Both the position numbers and the translations under genes were made by a program. 64,000 nucleotides of DNA from Pseudoalteromonas luteoviolacea B = ATCC 29581 (GTDB lineage: Bacteria > Pseudomonadota > Gammaproteobacteria > Enterobacterales > Alteromonadaceae): contig CAPN01000051.1 in assembly GCA_000333235.1 (NCBI GenBank), forward strand, positions 868,001-932,000, in the 5' to 3' direction. Below, in pieces: positions 61,853 through 64,000 of this stretch (position 1 is the stretch's first letter; every line of letters begins with the position of its first letter). The notes below the pieces were generated by a model. That model had not been told where the DNA came from, made no database searches, and was given only the letters and a program-made list of their open reading frames with translations.

Positions 61853-63229
61853 ATGATCAGCGCATTCGACATGTTTAGCATTGGCATTGGTCCATCGTCG
61901 TCACACACTGTAGGACCCATGCGTGCATCTCGATTGTTTGTGAAAGATCTTCAAGTAAATGGTCTTTTTGACAAAATCACCTCGGTCAAAGTGGAACTGT
62001 TCGGTTCACTAGGTCAAACAGGCATCGGCCATGGTTCAGGCAAAGCGGTTATTCTAGGTTTAGCAGGTTTCGACCCTGAGTCTATTGATGCCGATGCTGT
62101 GCCCGATATTTTAACTAAAATCGAAAACGAACAAATTATCTACCTAGATCAGACTAAAGCGGTTGATTTTCCAAAGCAAGGCGCCATCGTTTTCCATCGC
62201 CGTAAAACGCTTCCTAAGCATTCTAATGCAATGGAATTACAAGCATTTGTAGGACAAGATATCGTCCACCGCCAAATCTACTATTCTATCGGTGGTGGTT
62301 TTATTGTTCGCGATCAAGATTTCGAACAAGAAAAACAAATCGCGTTAGAGATCCGCACAGAAAATCCAGCACCTTATCCTTTTAATAATGCTGCCGAGTT
62401 ACTGGCCTTGTGCAAAGAGTCAGGTTTGAGTGTCTCATCGCTAATGATGGCGAATGAAAAAACACTCAAAACAGAAAATCAAATAAAAGATGAGTTGTTT
62501 AATATTTGGCAAGTGATGAAAGCGTGTATAGAACGCGGCATTCGCACAGAAGGCATTTTACCAGGTGGCTTAAAAGTAAAACGTCGCGCCCCAAGCCTTT
62601 ACTTAAAGCTAAATGTTGAGAATTCCAACGATCCATTAAGAGCAATGGACTGGGTTGATCTATTTGCTTTAGCGGTCAATGAAGAAAATGCCGCTGGCGG
62701 ACGCGTTGTTACGGCACCAACAAACGGTGCTGCAGGTATCCTACCGGCCGTTCTGATGTATTATCATACCTTTATAAAAGAAGTGGACCGAGAAATCGCA
62801 ACACGTTACTTACTAACGGCTGCTGCTATCGGCATTCTCTACAAAAAGAATGCGTCTATTTCTGGCGCAGAAGTAGGTTGCCAAGGTGAAGTCGGCGTTG
62901 CATGCTCAATGGCGGCAGGCGCACTGACGGAAATTATGGGTGGTAATGTTGTACAAGTTGAAAATGCCGCCGAGATTGGTATGGAACATAACTTAGGTTT
63001 AACGTGCGATCCGGTCGGTGGATTGGTGCAAGTACCTTGTATTGAACGCAATGCAATGGGTGCTATTAAAGCGATTAATGCCTCTCGGTTAGCACTGCGC
63101 GGCAGTGGTGAGCAAAAAGTCTCTCTCGATAAGGTGATCAAAACCATGCTCGATACTGGCAATGATATGAAAACCAAATACAAAGAAACGGCTCGCGGTG
63201 GTCTTGCTGTTAATATTATCGAGTGTTAA
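61853..63229 (+). CDS. sdaA: L-serine ammonia-lyase
   Basis: Deaminates serine to pyruvate. The product has 458 aa, the single-chain gammaproteobacterial form. It starts with [26 protein letters not shown]. The beta domain is followed by the alpha domain ([20 protein letters not shown]). [4Fe-4S] cysteines lie in [16 protein letters not shown] and [18 protein letters not shown]. Ammonia released here could feed GltBD indirectly. Confidence 0.97.
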   Translation: MISAFDMFSIGIGPSSSHTVGPMRASRLFVKDLQVNGLFDKITSVKVELFGSLGQTGIGHGSGKAVILGLAGFDPESIDADAVPDILTKIENEQIIYLDQTKAVDFPKQGAIVFHRRKTLPKHSNAMELQAFVGQDIVHRQIYYSIGGGFIVRDQDFEQEKQIALEIRTENPAPYPFNNAAELLALCKESGLSVSSLMMANEKTLKTENQIKDELFNIWQVMKACIERGIRTEGILPGGLKVKRRAPSLYLKLNVENSNDPLRAMDWVDLFALAVNEENAAGGRVVTAPTNGAAGILPAVLMYYHTFIKEVDREIATRYLLTAAAIGILYKKNASISGAEVGCQGEVGVACSMAAGALTEIMGGNVVQVENAAEIGMEHNLGLTCDPVGGLVQVPCIERNAMGAIKAINASRLALRGSGEQKVSLDKVIKTMLDTGNDMKTKYKETARGGLAVNIIEC

Positions 63230-63235
63230 ATATTT

Positions 63236-63265
63236 TCTACCCAAACAACTTAACGATTGGGTAGA
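63236..63265. repeat. REP-like palindromic element, copy 2
   Basis: TCTACCCAA (63236-63244) and TTGGGTAGA (63257-63265) form a perfect 9-bp stem around the 12-base loop ACAACTTAACGA. Same architecture as copy 1. Confidence 0.7.
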
Positions 63266-63270
63266 CAACT

Positions 63271-63298
63271 AAAAAAGCCAACGTCTGTTGGCTTTTTT
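63271..63298. terminator. Bidirectional terminator between sdaA and cysB
   Basis: AAAAAAGCCAAC / GTTGGCTTTTTT pair around GTCT. It serves the two convergent genes. Confidence 0.93.
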
Positions 63299-63316
63299 AT
63301 TTTTATTTACAAGTAA

Positions 63317-64000
<684 letters not shown>

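Overview
This 64-kb window is a chromosomal segment of a marine gammaproteobacterium of the Alteromonadales, most like Pseudoalteromonas. The evidence is gene content and order: an apt-dnaX-ybaB-recR-htpG-adk block, a large TIGR01782-type TonB-dependent receptor beside tryptophan-halogenase homologues, a TtpC-type TonB2 system with DUF3450 and TPR partners, and leucine dehydrogenase. The DNA is moderately AT-rich. I saw no rRNA, tRNA, prophage, insertion sequence or CRISPR array. Genes at both ends are cut: a subtilase on the left and cysB on the right.

Layout. 1-4.1 kb: secreted S8 protease (partial), then purM-purN and a DUF3108 protein. 4.2-7.9 kb: class II glutamine amidotransferase, LysR regulator divergent from a glutathione-S-transferase-family gene, and a metallo-beta-lactamase-fold lipoprotein. 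8.3-17.1 kb: an accessory locus with a TonB-dependent receptor, three consecutive flavin-dependent halogenase homologues and a divergent AraC regulator. 17.3-22.5 kb: DUF1232 protein, a candidate 35-aa ORF, FadE acyl-CoA dehydrogenase and a two-gene ABC system. 22.6-29.1 kb: glutamate synthase gltBD with an unusually dense array of inverted repeats upstream. 29.1-37.4 kb: grxD and sodB (divergent), the PrkA/YeaH/SpoVR triad, and a response regulator with a diguanylate cyclase. 37.6-45.2 kb: tpx, then adk, htpG, recR, ybaB, dnaX and apt on the minus strand. 45.4-47.8 kb: a RiPP-type cluster made of an EGKCG-repeat precursor, a DUF692/MNIO enzyme and a DUF2063 partner, plus a 41-aa membrane protein. 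47.9-55.6 kb: dusC, a DksA-like protein, a lipoprotein, and the six-gene TonB2 energy module. 56-64 kb: CAT-like acetyltransferase, leucine dehydrogenase, class I fumarase, pabB, a NUDIX CoA pyrophosphatase, sdaA and cysB.

How the parts fit. The receptor at 12.9-15.9 kb needs energy from a TonB system, and one is encoded at 50.6-55.6 kb. The halogenases probably act on whatever the receptor imports, or on something linked to it; no flavin reductase is visible nearby. Nitrogen metabolism (gltBD, leucine dehydrogenase, serine deaminase) appears linked by regulation: the same TTTACGT-N2-ACGTAAA operator lies upstream of gltB and of leucine dehydrogenase, and gltB also has two ARG-box-like sites. 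The most distinctive system is the hvfABC-like cluster, whose secreted precursor carries 11 cysteines in EGKCG-type motifs. It belongs to the recently recognised MNIO-modified, copper-binding RiPP class. Regulatory signals readable by eye include a heat-shock promoter for htpG, an FNR-type class II promoter for the dksA-like gene, and the complete dnaX programmed frameshift signal.
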